A stretch of 5,885 bases of DNA from an uncultured Rikenellaceae bacterium (GTDB lineage Bacteria; Bacteroidota; Bacteroidia; Bacteroidales; Rikenellaceae): assembly GCA_947037995.1 (NCBI GenBank), contig CAMQUV010000081.1, positions 1 through 5,885 of the forward strand. Reading direction: 5' to 3'. Shown piece after piece: positions 1 through 5,885 of the stretch (position 1 is its first letter; each line of letters starts with the position of its first letter). Under the pieces are notes generated by a model. It ran no database searches and was not told the DNA's origin. It was given only the letters and a program-made list of their open reading frames with translations. The translations under genes and the position numbers were made by a program.

Positions 1-113
1 AACAACAATGCTGGCCGGACACCATATAGTCCGCTTTCGAAAAGTAATGCTCAATAAAAAATTTAAAAAATAACATCAAATTATTCGTATAAAATTAGAC
101 TGAGTCAAAAAAT

Positions 114-133
114 ATTACTACCTTGTGAGTAAT
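114..133. repeat. Inverted repeat ATTACT-N8-AGTAAT over the katA promoter region
   Basis: Two perfect 6-base arms (114-119 and 128-133) are separated by eight bases. The candidate -7 element at 119-125 lies in the spacer and shares one base with the left arm. A dyad of about 20 bp placed here could be an operator for a dimeric regulator of catalase expression. It does not match the PerR box, and I could not match it to a known OxyR site. A/T-rich DNA produces such dyads by chance fairly often. Confidence 0.3.
119..125 (+). promoter_or_regulatory. Weak candidate -7 element for the catalase gene
   Basis: TACCTTG fits the shortened Bacteroidota -7 pattern TAnnTTG and lies 31 bases ahead of the katA ATG, a normal leader length. 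No TTTG or TTG is found at the expected -33 spacing; the nearest string there is TTAG near 95-98. The call therefore rests on one half of the consensus plus position. It is the best candidate in the 156-base leader but remains tentative. Confidence 0.35.
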
Positions 134-156
134 TATTACCTAAAACTATAACCACA

Positions 157-1641
157 ATGAAAAAACACAACGGATTAACGTCAACCAATGGCCGCCCGAT
201 TGGCGACAACCAAAACATCCAAACTGCCGGGGTCCGAGGCCCAGTAACTCTCCAAGACCCTTGGTTTATCGAGAAACTAGCCCACTTCGACCGCGAAGTA
301 ATCCCCGAAAGACGTATGCACGCCAAAGGCTCAGGTGCGTTCGGAAAATTCACCGTAACCAACGACATCACAAACTTCACTCGCGCCTCAATCTTCAGCA
401 AGATTGGCAAAGAAACCGAATGTTTCGTAAGATTCTCAACCGTAGCAGGCGAACGTGGCGCCGCCGATGCTGAACGTGATATACGCGGATTTGCAATGAA
501 ATTCTATACCGACGAAGGCAACTGGGACCTAGTTGGCAACAATACACCCGTATTCTTCCTGCGAGACCCACTCAAATTCCCCGACCTTAACCACGCCGTG
601 AAACGTGACCCGAAAACTAATATGAGAAGCGCCAATAATAACTGGGACTTCTGGACATTGCTTCCCGAAGCGCTACACCAAATTACCATTACGATGAGCG
701 AACGCGGAATACCTCAATCATATCGACATATGCACGGATTTGGTAGCCATACATATAGCTTCTATAACGAACAAAACCTACGCACGTGGGTCAAATTTCA
801 CTTCGAAACACAACAAGGAATAAAAAACCTAACCGATGCTGAAGCCGAAATACTTGTCGGCAAAGACCGCGAATCTCACCAAAGAGACCTCTTCGAATCT
901 ATCGAAAAAGGAGACTTCCCAAAATGGACACTACGCGTGCAACTTATGACCGAAGAACAAGCCGACAACTACCGCATCAACCCCTTCGACCTTACCAAAG
1001 TATGGCCACACGGAGATTTCCCACTAACGGAAGTAGGTGTAATGGAGCTAAACCGTAACCCCGAAAATTATTTTGCCGACGTCGAACAATCTGCCTTCAA
1101 CCCACAAAACACCGTGGAAGGAATCGGATTCTCGCCCGACAAAATGCTGCAAGGAAGACTGTTCTCGTACGGAGATACCCAACGATATAGACTAGGGGTA
1201 AACCACCACCTTATCCCAGTAAACAAATCACGCTGCCCATTCCACGCCTTCCACCGAGATGGAGCTATGCGCACCGACGATAACTACGGAGCTGCCAAAG
1301 GATATGAACCAAATAGCTATGGCGAATGGAAAGAAAATCCACACGCAAAAGAACCACCTCTTCGCACACAAGGCGAAGTGTATAACTATAACGAACGCGA
1401 ATTTGACGAAGACTACTACAGCCAACCTCGCGACCTATTCCTCCTGATGACACCCCAACAACAAGAGGTAATGTTCGGCAATACCGCACGCCAAATAGGT
1501 GGTGCTGAGCTGTTTATACAACAACGACACGTTCGCAACTGCTACAAAGCACACGAACAATATGGCGCAGGAGTAGCAAAAGCTCTTGGCCTGAATCTTG
1601 ACGAAGCACTAAAGGCTAACGACCCTTATTACAACCGCTAA
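157..1641 (+). CDS. katA: Monofunctional heme catalase (small-subunit type)
   Basis: Converts two hydrogen peroxide molecules to water and oxygen in the cytoplasm, protecting against peroxide stress. The 494-residue product has the normal length of small-subunit catalases and is intact. The distal heme-pocket His is H55 in the motif ERRMHAKG (51-58). Ser94 lies in RFSTVAGE and the distal Asn is N128 in the GNNTP motif. The proximal heme ligand is Tyr338 in [14 protein letters not shown], with Arg334 four residues before it. The segment [13 protein letters not shown] near 190-202 matches the region that lines the NADPH site in this family. No signal peptide is visible. The start at 157 is chosen because the N-terminus matches the usual extent of the family and the ATG follows an A-rich leader without Shine-Dalgarno sequence, usual for Bacteroidota. 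The gene is monocistronic, with its own strong terminator immediately downstream. No regulator gene is in view. Identification is secure; the symbol katA rather than another kat letter is conventional. Confidence 0.97.
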   Translation: MKKHNGLTSTNGRPIGDNQNIQTAGVRGPVTLQDPWFIEKLAHFDREVIPERRMHAKGSGAFGKFTVTNDITNFTRASIFSKIGKETECFVRFSTVAGERGAADAERDIRGFAMKFYTDEGNWDLVGNNTPVFFLRDPLKFPDLNHAVKRDPKTNMRSANNNWDFWTLLPEALHQITITMSERGIPQSYRHMHGFGSHTYSFYNEQNLRTWVKFHFETQQGIKNLTDAEAEILVGKDRESHQRDLFESIEKGDFPKWTLRVQLMTEEQADNYRINPFDLTKVWPHGDFPLTEVGVMELNRNPENYFADVEQSAFNPQNTVEGIGFSPDKMLQGRLFSYGDTQRYRLGVNHHLIPVNKSRCPFHAFHRDGAMRTDDNYGAAKGYEPNSYGEWKENPHAKEPPLRTQGEVYNYNEREFDEDYYSQPRDLFLLMTPQQQEVMFGNTARQIGGAELFIQQRHVRNCYKAHEQYGAGVAKALGLNLDEALKANDPYYNR

Positions 1642-1664
1642 GACCGATAATCAAACCAACAACC

Positions 1665-1710
1665 AGTCGAGTGTTGTTATGCACTTGCATAGCAACACTC
1701 GACTTATTTT
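1665..1710 (+). terminator. Strong intrinsic terminator of katA
   Basis: An 18-bp stem (1665-1682 with 1687-1704) closes a four-base loop, ACTT. The only imperfection is one G-T pair (T1677 with G1692). The right arm is followed by TATTTT. The hairpin begins 24 bases after the katA stop codon and should end the catalase transcript before the next gene. Confidence 0.93.
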
Positions 1711-1757
1711 AAAGTACACCGTTACAAAAATTATTCACCTTTTAAATTCAACCTATT

Positions 1758-2045
1758 ATGAAAACAGATTCGTACACCAAAGCTATTTTAACCGTAATTG
1801 CAATCGCATTAATTACGCTTGTCGTTCAAAATTTCAATGTCATTCCATCAGTAACTGCGAAGGCATCGCCAAACTTTTCTAATTCCGAAACGGTAAATGT
1901 AAATGTTGTTTCAATAAATGGACGCTCTCTCTTTGGAAATTCCCTAAAAGTTGAAGTTGTTAACACTCCCGAAGTTGAAATGAAATTGCCCCTTGGCAGT
2001 AGTGCTCTTGACGTAAATGTCACTAATTACAGAGATTTTAATTAA
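1758..2045 (+). CDS. Small membrane-anchored protein of unknown function
   Basis: A 95-residue protein that I cannot assign to a named function. After a short polar start (MKTDSYTK), residues about 9-24 form a hydrophobic stretch (AILTVIAIALITLVV) long enough for one membrane helix or an uncleaved signal anchor. The remainder is polar and would lie outside the inner membrane if the helix acts as a signal anchor. This tail repeats short alternating strands: VNVNVV (about 46-51), LKVEVV (about 63-68), VEMKL (about 72-76) and LDVNVTN (about 84-90), suggesting a small beta-rich domain. I recall similar short 'hydrophobic N-terminus plus valine-rich tail' hypothetical proteins in Bacteroidota, but cannot name a family. 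The ATG at 1758 is preferred because it directly precedes the membrane segment and follows an A/T-rich leader. No clear TAnnTTTG box is visible between the katA terminator and this start, and no strong terminator follows it directly. Composition is more A/T-rich than in katA. Confidence 0.72.
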   Translation: MKTDSYTKAILTVIAIALITLVVQNFNVIPSVTAKASPNFSNSETVNVNVVSINGRSLFGNSLKVEVVNTPEVEMKLPLGSSALDVNVTNYRDFN

Positions 2046-2094
2046 TTAGAATCCCTCCGTCAGCTGAGTCGACCTACAATATTCGCCGATTCAT

Positions 2095-2134
2095 ATAAAA
2101 GCAAGACACCCAATGGTTTGGGGATTTTAATTGC
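2095..2134 (-). terminator. Degenerate intrinsic terminator downstream of the minus-strand remnant
   Basis: Read on the minus strand, a stem of CCCAA/TTGGG (plus positions 2109-2113 and 2118-2122) with a possible outer GCAA/TTGC pairing (2101-2104 and 2131-2134) is followed by TTTTAT. The four to eight bases between the two stems do not pair. It looks like a terminator whose 5' arm has decayed while the 3' arm and T-run remain intact. It lies about 60 bases past the stop codon of the remnant at 2196-2387. Confidence 0.35.
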
Positions 2135-2145
2135 AACAGATTATG

Positions 2146-2176
2146 TTTATTTTCGAGCAGCGATGGACTATATTTG
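2146..2176 (+). promoter_or_regulatory. Promoter-like string upstream of an orphan terminator
   Basis: TATATTTG at 2169-2176 fits the Bacteroidota -7 consensus TAnnTTTG exactly. Nineteen bases upstream lies TTTA (2146-2149), one mismatch from the -33 TTTG. Transcription from here would run rightward through a stretch without a plus-strand gene and reach the hairpin at 2394-2433. The match could be chance in A/T-rich sequence. Confidence 0.25.
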
Positions 2177-2195
2177 AGCGTCATATTCTATTATC

Positions 2196-2387
2196 CTAGA
2201 CAATAATATCGTTATCATTTTCACTAAGGGTTGCTAGAAACGCCTCGGCTTCTTTTTTCATCTGAGAGCTGCGTGGTAGTCGAGAAATGAGTGTTTTGCG
2301 CTCTACTGTGGCACCCGTTATCGTGTCGTTTTGAAACGGCAGAATGAAAGTTGTAAGGGTTTCATTATCGATTATAAATAAAGCTTT
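2196..2387 (-). pseudogene. Start-less open frame, probable 3' remnant of a protein gene
   Basis: On the minus strand 63 sense codons run from just after an in-frame TAG (2388-2390) to a TAG stop (2196-2198). The translation looks protein-like: a strand-like start (LFIIDNETLTTFILPF), then a basic segment (VERKTLISRLPRSSQ), then a charged helix-like segment (MKKEAEAFLATLSEN) with an acidic end (DNDIIV). There is no in-frame ATG near the 5' end. The only one (plus 2259-2261) would leave 21 residues. The 5' end abuts the hairpin at 2394-2433, so nothing of a complete gene can lie upstream before lepA ends. I read it as the C-terminal part of a truncated gene. I do not recognise the family. A stop-free run of this length can also arise by chance. 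Confidence 0.4.
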
Positions 2388-2393
2388 CTATAC

Positions 2394-2433
2394 AGCAAGA
2401 CACCTATATATAAAATATAGGTGTCTTGCTTTT
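2394..2433 (+). terminator. Strong stem-loop terminator with no obvious plus-strand gene
   Basis: A 16-bp perfect stem (2394-2409 with 2415-2430) closes a five-base loop, ATAAA. The T-run TTTT (2430-2433, its first base pairing in the stem) is on the plus-strand side. Read on the minus strand, the hairpin lies 55 bases past the lepA stop and is the only strong hairpin available to end the aroB-lepA transcript, but the minus-strand tail reads TGTATAG, a poor T-run. It may work in both directions. The nearest plus-strand gene ends about 350 bases upstream. Confidence 0.8.
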
Positions 2434-2484
2434 ATGTTTAAATATACCTTTTCGCGACACAATTAGCAAAGCGAAGGTGTTATG

Positions 2485-4272
2485 TTAGTCCATCTTGAGT
2501 ACCGCGAGGAACGCCGATTGTGGCACCTCAACATTACCCACTTGTCTCATACGTTTTTTACCTTTTTTCTGTTTATCAAGGAGTTTTCTTTTACGCGAAA
2601 TATCACCGCCGTAACATTTTGCCGTTACATCTTTACGCAGTGCTTTAACCGTTTCGCGCGCAATGATTTTCGCACCAATGGCAGCCTGTATAGCTATATC
2701 AAACTGTTGTCTTGGTATCAGTTCTCTAAGTTTCTCGCACATTTTACGACCGAAATCATAAGCGTGGTCTTTATATATAAGTGCCGACAGTGCATCAACA
2801 GGTTCGCTATTAAGCAACACGTCTAGCTTGGCAAGCACAGATGGTTGGTACCCTATAAGGTGGTAGTCAAAACTAGCGTATCCGCGCGACACTGATTTAA
2901 GTTTATCATAGAAATCGAAGACAATTTCGGCAAGTGGCATTTCAAAGTTCACCTCAACTCTATCGGTAGTAATGAAATTTTGACTCTTGAGCACCCCACG
3001 TTTAGTGATACAAAGGCTCATTATATTTCCGAGATACTCAGTTTTTGTAATAACTTGAGCATTGATATAAGGCTCTTCTATATGGTCAATAAGAGTAGGT
3101 TCGGGAAGTCCCGATGGGTTATGAATTGTAATAACTTCATTTTTGGTAGTATAGACATTATACGATACGTTAGGTACGGTCGTAATAACATCCATATCAA
3201 ATTCGCGGTACAGTCTCTCCTGTATGATTTCCATATGCAGCAGCCCGAGGAACCCGCATCTAAATCCAAAACCAAGAGCGAGTGAGCTTTCCGGTTCGAA
3301 TGTCAGCGAGGCGTCATTGAGTTGCAGTTTTTCGAGTGAATTTCTAAGGTCTTCGTATTGGTCACTTTCGACGGGAAAAAGTCCGGCAAAGACCATTGGT
3401 TTAACATCTTCAAAACCATCGATAGCCTCATTACAAGGGTTTTCGAGTGTAGTAATAGTATCGCCAACTTTCACATCTGCTGAGTTTTTTATACCCGAGA
3501 TAATGTATCCAACATCGCCTGCTTTGACAACATCTTTGGGACACATTTTAAGTTTAAGCACTCCGATTTCGTCAGCGTTATAGACGCTACCGTTATTCAC
3601 AAATTTTACTCGTTGTCCTTTTTTTAGGGTACCATTTTTAATTTTAAAATAGGCAATAATACCTCTAAAGCTATTAAACACTGAGTCAAATATTAGCGCT
3701 TGCAGTGGTTCGTTTTCATCTCCTTGTGGCGCAGGCACACGTTCCACGATAGCTTCAAGGATTTCGTCAATTCCCTGCCCGGTTTTACCCGATGCCGCAA
3801 GTATTTCTTCTCTTTTGCATCCTAATAGGTCAACGATTTGGTCTTTAACCTCTTCGACCATCGCTGCATCCATATCAATTTTGTTTAGCACGGGAATAAT
3901 CTCGAGGTCTTGCCCAAGAGCAAGGTATAGGTTCGAGATAGTCTGCGCCTGAATCCCCTGAGTAGCGTCCACAATTAGCAGTGCCCCTTCGCACGAAGCG
4001 ATAGCACGGCTAACTTCGTACGAGAAATCAACGTGCCCAGGAGTATCAATGAGATTGAGTGTATATGTTTGTCCATCTTGGTGGTAATCCATTTGGATAG
4101 CGTGTGATTTTATGGTAATTCCTTTTTCACGTTCAAGGTCCATAGAGTCAAGCACTTGTGCTTGCGATTCTCTTTCTGTAAGAGTTTTAGTTGCTTCGAG
4201 TAGTCTGTCTGCGATAGTAGATTTTCCGTGGTCGATATGTGCAATAATGCAAAAATTGCGTATATTTTTCAT
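2485..4272 (-). CDS. lepA: Elongation factor 4 (LepA), ribosome-associated GTPase
   Basis: LepA binds the ribosome and uses GTP; back-translocation of stalled ribosomes and a role in 30S maturation have both been proposed. The G-domain motifs are all visible: P-loop AHIDHGKST (11-19), G2 in GITIK (51-55), DTPGH (76-80, with catalytic-type His80), NKID (130-133) and SGK (161-163, SAK in many bacteria). The EF-G-like beta-barrel and domains III and V follow (for example [17 protein letters not shown]). The LepA-specific C-terminal domain carries the basic stretch near [22 protein letters not shown] and ends in [13 protein letters not shown]. The open frame extends one codon further to a TTG (4273-4275). 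I chose the ATG at 4270-4272 because it gives MKNIRNF, the standard LepA N-terminus, and 595 residues, close to the usual ~600. aroB ends 28 bases upstream on the same strand, so cotranscription is likely, with a possible private promoter in the aroB 3' end. Confidence 0.97.
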   Translation of the reverse strand: MKNIRNFCIIAHIDHGKSTIADRLLEATKTLTERESQAQVLDSMDLEREKGITIKSHAIQMDYHQDGQTYTLNLIDTPGHVDFSYEVSRAIASCEGALLIVDATQGIQAQTISNLYLALGQDLEIIPVLNKIDMDAAMVEEVKDQIVDLLGCKREEILAASGKTGQGIDEILEAIVERVPAPQGDENEPLQALIFDSVFNSFRGIIAYFKIKNGTLKKGQRVKFVNNGSVYNADEIGVLKLKMCPKDVVKAGDVGYIISGIKNSADVKVGDTITTLENPCNEAIDGFEDVKPMVFAGLFPVESDQYEDLRNSLEKLQLNDASLTFEPESSLALGFGFRCGFLGLLHMEIIQERLYREFDMDVITTVPNVSYNVYTTKNEVITIHNPSGLPEPTLIDHIEEPYINAQVITKTEYLGNIMSLCITKRGVLKSQNFITTDRVEVNFEMPLAEIVFDFYDKLKSVSRGYASFDYHLIGYQPSVLAKLDVLLNSEPVDALSALIYKDHAYDFGRKMCEKLRELIPRQQFDIAIQAAIGAKIIARETVKALRKDVTAKCYGGDISRKRKLLDKQKKGKKRMRQVGNVEVPQSAFLAVLKMD

Positions 4273-4300
4273 CAAGTATAGATAAAGTGGTGTATAAACT

Positions 4301-5305
4301 TTAGTTGTGCAAAGATAGTAAAAAGTTCGCCAAAACCGTTTTTTGAGCAGTAATAGGGGTAATCAGGGGAGATTGAAAATCTGAAAGTAGTATAAAGTCA
4401 ATCATCTCGCCGTGTTTTTTCTTATCCGCGAGCATCGCTTCGGCGAGTTGGTCAAACGGTATGTTGGTAGTTGTTGGCAGCCCGAGTTTTTCGATTAGGC
4501 TAATTATTATGTCAGTGTTGTTTTTTGAGAGGCCAGCGTGTATGTGCGACAGTTTTGCCATCATAACCAGCCCGATAGCCACCGCCTCACCGTGCAGGTA
4601 TTTGCTAGGCTCGCATTTCTCTATCGCGTGCGCAAAGGTATGCCCGAGATTCAGCAGCGCACGCTCGCCTTTTTCCGTAGGGTCATTGGTGACGATATTC
4701 GATTTGACTAGCACTGTTCGTCTAACTATTTCTGTTATATTTTGCTGGGGGTTGTCAAATAAACCGAGCATTTCGGAGTCTCTTAGTAGTGCTGATTTTA
4801 TGGCTTCAGAATAACCCGATATTAGCTCTCTTTCGGGCAGTGTCGCAAGGCAGTTTGTGGGACAAACGACCCATTGGGGGTGGTTAAAACATCCAAGTAT
4901 GTTTTTATAATCTAGTAGGTTCACGCCATTTTTACCCCCTACCGATGCGTCAAGCTGTCCTAGAAGTGAGGTTGAGATAAATCCAAATTTCACACCTCTC
5001 ATATATATCGAGGCCGCGAATCCCGTAAGGTCAGTAATCATACCTCCGCCAAATCCCACGAGAAATGAATCTCTATCGGCACCTATTTCTAACAGTTGCG
5101 CGCATAGTTTCTCTAGGTATTGTAATGATTTAGACGATTCCCCGGCAGGCGTAATAATAAGCGGGAATGGTTCTAGGAATTCGCCGTAATGTCGAGCTAG
5201 GTTCTCGTCTGTAATTATTATAATATTAGGCGCCATTTGTCGCAACTGTGATTGCGAGGGGAGGGCTTGTGTTATAGTGACCGAGTTAGGGTTAAATGTA
5301 TTCAT
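4301..5305 (-). CDS. aroB: 3-dehydroquinate synthase, shikimate pathway
   Basis: Cyclises DAHP to 3-dehydroquinate with loss of phosphate, the second step of the shikimate pathway to chorismate and aromatic amino acids. It is a cytoplasmic enzyme using NAD and a divalent metal. The Rossmann-type N-terminal half carries the glycine-rich [16 protein letters not shown] (84-99), where most homologues read GGGxIGD, so Thr91 replaces a common Gly. [12 protein letters not shown] (118-129) follows. The three metal ligands are all present: Glu167 in SGYSEAIK, His222 in [12 protein letters not shown] and His238 in LHGEAVAIG. The ADKKKHGE segment (293-300) matches the conserved C-terminal lysine region. 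At 334 residues it is somewhat shorter than the ~360 of E. coli, mainly at the N-terminus. The start at 5305 is the longest possible in this frame. An in-frame ATG at residue 24 precedes the first clear strand (NIIIITDE) and is a possible alternative. lepA follows 28 bases downstream, probably in the same operon. No other aro gene is in view. Confidence 0.95.
   Translation of the reverse strand: MNTFNPNSVTITQALPSQSQLRQMAPNIIIITDENLARHYGEFLEPFPLIITPAGESSKSLQYLEKLCAQLLEIGADRDSFLVGFGGGMITDLTGFAASIYMRGVKFGFISTSLLGQLDASVGGKNGVNLLDYKNILGCFNHPQWVVCPTNCLATLPERELISGYSEAIKSALLRDSEMLGLFDNPQQNITEIVRRTVLVKSNIVTNDPTEKGERALLNLGHTFAHAIEKCEPSKYLHGEAVAIGLVMMAKLSHIHAGLSKNNTDIIISLIEKLGLPTTTNIPFDQLAEAMLADKKKHGEMIDFILLSDFQSPLITPITAQKTVLANFLLSLHN
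4310..4317 (-). promoter_or_regulatory. -7 promoter element for lepA inside the end of aroB
   Basis: On the minus strand TATCTTTG matches TAnnTTTG exactly and lies 37 bases ahead of the lepA ATG, giving a leader of about 30 bases. It falls within the last codons of aroB (encoding L-S-L-H). No TTTG occurs at the proper distance; the only TTTG is 13 bases upstream. It is either a weak internal promoter or a coincidence of coding sequence. Confidence 0.45.
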
Positions 5306-5310
5306 AGTAG

Positions 5311-5318
5311 CAAATATA
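5311..5318 (-). promoter_or_regulatory. -7 promoter element immediately upstream of aroB
   Basis: On the minus strand TATATTTG is an exact TAnnTTTG match ending five bases before the aroB ATG. Transcription starts a few bases past this element, so an mRNA from here would be leaderless or nearly so, or translation would begin at the downstream ATG (residue 24). No TTTG is visible at the -33 distance. Confidence 0.45.
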
Positions 5319-5456
5319 ATCAGAAAGCGTCTTTTCTCTGTTGTTTGTATAAAAAAGGGGTATTATGGACTTGTCTTGAGGGTTTAATAGTTAAAGAGCT
5401 CTTATTCTTTCACACAGCGAACATACTGGGTTCAGCTATTGCAATCAATAATGGGT

Positions 5457-5464
5457 CAAAGATA
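5457..5464 (-). promoter_or_regulatory. Second, distal -7-like box facing aroB
   Basis: On the minus strand TATCTTTG matches TAnnTTTG exactly. Transcription from here would give aroB a leader of about 150 bases. The expected -33 position holds only ATTTAA rather than TTTG. It is an alternative to the box at 5311-5318. Confidence 0.25.
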
Positions 5465-5575
5465 GAATATTTTTTTCAGATTAAATATATACGAAGAGGA
5501 GTTATAAAGAATAACGAGCAATAAAATAGTCGTTTGCGATTAAAAAAAACGGGTATTTAAAACACATCTACTTTT

Positions 5576-5607
5576 TTTGGCTTTTCATCTTTTTTATTCT
5601 ATCTTTG
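5576..5607 (+). promoter_or_regulatory. Full Bacteroidota-type promoter of the ferredoxin gene
   Basis: TTTG at 5576-5579 and TATCTTTG at 5600-5607 are separated by 20 bases, matching the -33 / -7 consensus of the Bacteroidota primary sigma factor at the preferred spacing. Transcription should start near 5612, leaving a leader of about 45-50 A/T-rich bases before the ATG at 5660. This is the clearest promoter in the window. Confidence 0.85.
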
Positions 5608-5659
5608 CCATTGAAACACACTTCAAATACTAATTAACAACTTTAATCTATTTAAAACT

Positions 5660-5827
5660 ATGGCTTACAAAATTGCTGAAGACACTTGCACCGCTTGCGG
5701 AACCTGTATCGACGAATGTCCTGTTGAGGCTATCTCCTCTGGAGATGTTTATGTTATTGACCCTTCTACTTGCACCGACTGCGGAAGCTGCGCGGATGTT
5801 TGTCCAGTTGAAGCTATCTCTGAATAA
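5660..5827 (+). CDS. 2[4Fe-4S] ferredoxin
   Basis: A small soluble electron carrier of low redox potential, typically serving pyruvate:ferredoxin oxidoreductase, hydrogenases and related anaerobic enzymes; its partner here is not in view. The 55-residue product contains two complete cluster motifs CxxCxxCxxxCP: Cys10, 13, 16, 20 with Pro21, and Cys38, 41, 44, 48 with Pro49. The two halves are an internal duplication, both ending in CPVEAIS. Length and pattern match the clostridial/Bacteroides-type bacterial ferredoxins, without the extra loop or C-terminal helix of the longer Alvin type. The ATG at 5660 gives MAYKI, the usual N-terminus of this family, and there is no Shine-Dalgarno sequence, as expected in Bacteroidota. 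A consensus promoter lies at 5576-5607. Apparently monocistronic; the gene is complete and ends with TAA. The symbol fdx or fdxA would be guesswork, so it is left empty. Confidence 0.95.
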   Translation: MAYKIAEDTCTACGTCIDECPVEAISSGDVYVIDPSTCTDCGSCADVCPVEAISE

Positions 5828-5836
5828 CAAATAGTA

Positions 5837-5852
5837 GTCGAACTTATTCGAC
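5837..5852 (+). repeat. Small hairpin after the ferredoxin gene
   Basis: GTCGAA and TTCGAC form a 6-bp perfect stem around a CTTA loop, beginning nine bases after the ferredoxin stop codon. The following bases are A-rich (ACAACAAAAAC) rather than T-rich, so it is not a standard intrinsic terminator. It may be an mRNA 3'-end structure, or the true terminator may lie beyond the window edge. Confidence 0.3.
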
Positions 5853-5885
5853 AACAAAAACAAAACATACGCCTTCTGAAGCAAG

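Larger units (their letters stand above)
2095..2435. repeat. 16-bp perfect inverted repeat bracketing a 341-bp segment
   Basis: ATAAAAGCAAGACACC at 2095-2110 is the exact reverse complement of the sequence at 2420-2435. A third copy of the core AGCAAGACACC lies at 2394-2404 as the left arm of the right-hand hairpin. Read outward, each end reads GGTGTCTTGC followed by TTTTAT, the 3' half of an intrinsic terminator. The two ends may be related terminators pointing away from each other, or terminal repeats of a small element. No target-site duplication is visible next to either end. Confidence 0.6.
5306..5575. other. Divergent spacer between aroB and the ferredoxin gene
   Basis: About 270 bases with no open frame that I trust. 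Both strands contain stops in all frames at short intervals except one plus-strand frame, which begins inside aroB and has no protein-like features. The DNA is A/T-rich with homopolymer runs. The only recognisable elements are promoter-like boxes facing aroB (5311-5318 and 5457-5464). No tRNA, riboswitch or strong hairpin was recognised. Confidence 0.5.

Noticed and set aside
16..33. Hairpin CGGAC-N8-GTCCG near the left edge, possibly the terminator of a preceding gene.
   Set aside because: The stem is only 5 bp with an 8-base loop and no adjacent T-run.
1..75. Possible 3' end of an upstream gene: two plus-strand frames run from the left edge to TAA at 55-57 and 71-73.
   Set aside because: Both are under 25 codons, neither resembles a known C-terminus, and the edge gives no way to choose between them.
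1679..1882. Plus-strand open frame of 67 codons overlapping the start of the 95-residue gene.
   Set aside because: It starts inside the katA terminator hairpin and its product shows no coherent features. The overlapping frame from 1758 has a proper membrane segment.
2074..2184. Minus-strand ATG frame of 36 codons directly after the remnant.
   Set aside because: It reads through the terminator-like repeat at 2095-2134 and has no protein-like pattern; probably chance.
2046..2484. tRNA, CRISPR array or complete insertion sequence in the gene-poor stretch.
   Set aside because: No cloverleaf, no regularly spaced repeats and no transposase-like frame could be found; only the inverted repeat and remnant described above.
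4273..4275. TTG as the start codon of lepA, one codon upstream of the ATG.
   Set aside because: LepA proteins begin MKNIRNF, which the ATG at 4270-4272 gives exactly, so the extra codon is unnecessary.
5252..5524. Plus-strand open frame of 90 codons across the aroB start and the spacer.
   Set aside because: It begins antisense to aroB, has no promoter or domain-like pattern, and its latter part is simple A/T-rich spacer.
5648..5884. Minus-strand open frame of 78 codons opposite the ferredoxin.
   Set aside because: It is antisense to a clear 2[4Fe-4S] ferredoxin with a consensus promoter, and its sequence is the mirror of the Cys motifs.

Overview
The window looks like chromosomal DNA from a member of the Bacteroidota, probably a Bacteroidales-type anaerobe. 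Three observations support this. Promoter-like strings match the phylum's -33 TTTG / -7 TAnnTTTG consensus, most clearly ahead of the ferredoxin (TTTG-N20-TATCTTTG) and again ahead of lepA and aroB. Start codons lack Shine-Dalgarno sequences and sit behind A/T-rich leaders. A short clostridial/Bacteroides-type 2[4Fe-4S] ferredoxin is present. No species can be named from the sequence alone.

Layout, left to right: (1) 1-156, a leader with a weak -7 element overlapped by an inverted repeat. (2) 157-1641 (+), a complete heme catalase (katA), closed by a near-perfect 18-bp stem-loop terminator at 1665-1710. (3) 1758-2045 (+), a 95-residue protein of unknown function with one N-terminal membrane segment. 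(4) 2046-2484, a stretch without an intact gene. It holds a start-less open frame on the minus strand (2196-2387), a strong orphan terminator hairpin (2394-2433) and a 16-bp perfect inverted repeat bracketing the segment (2095-2110 and 2420-2435). (5) 2485-4272 (-), lepA, translation factor EF4. (6) 4301-5305 (-), aroB, 3-dehydroquinate synthase, 28 bp upstream of lepA and probably in the same transcription unit, although a -7-like box inside the aroB 3' end may also drive lepA alone. (7) 5306-5659, the divergent spacer between aroB and the ferredoxin gene. (8) 5660-5827 (+), the 55-residue 2[4Fe-4S] ferredoxin. (9) A short tail with one small hairpin.

The identified genes are housekeeping or stress functions: peroxide removal, ribosome/translation quality, the shikimate pathway and low-potential electron transfer. 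No shared pathway links them. Catalase together with a low-potential ferredoxin fits an anaerobe or microaerophile that must tolerate oxygen exposure. I see no convincing new multi-gene system. The least explained part is 1758-2484: an unknown small membrane-anchored protein, then a gene remnant enclosed by outward-pointing, identical terminator halves.
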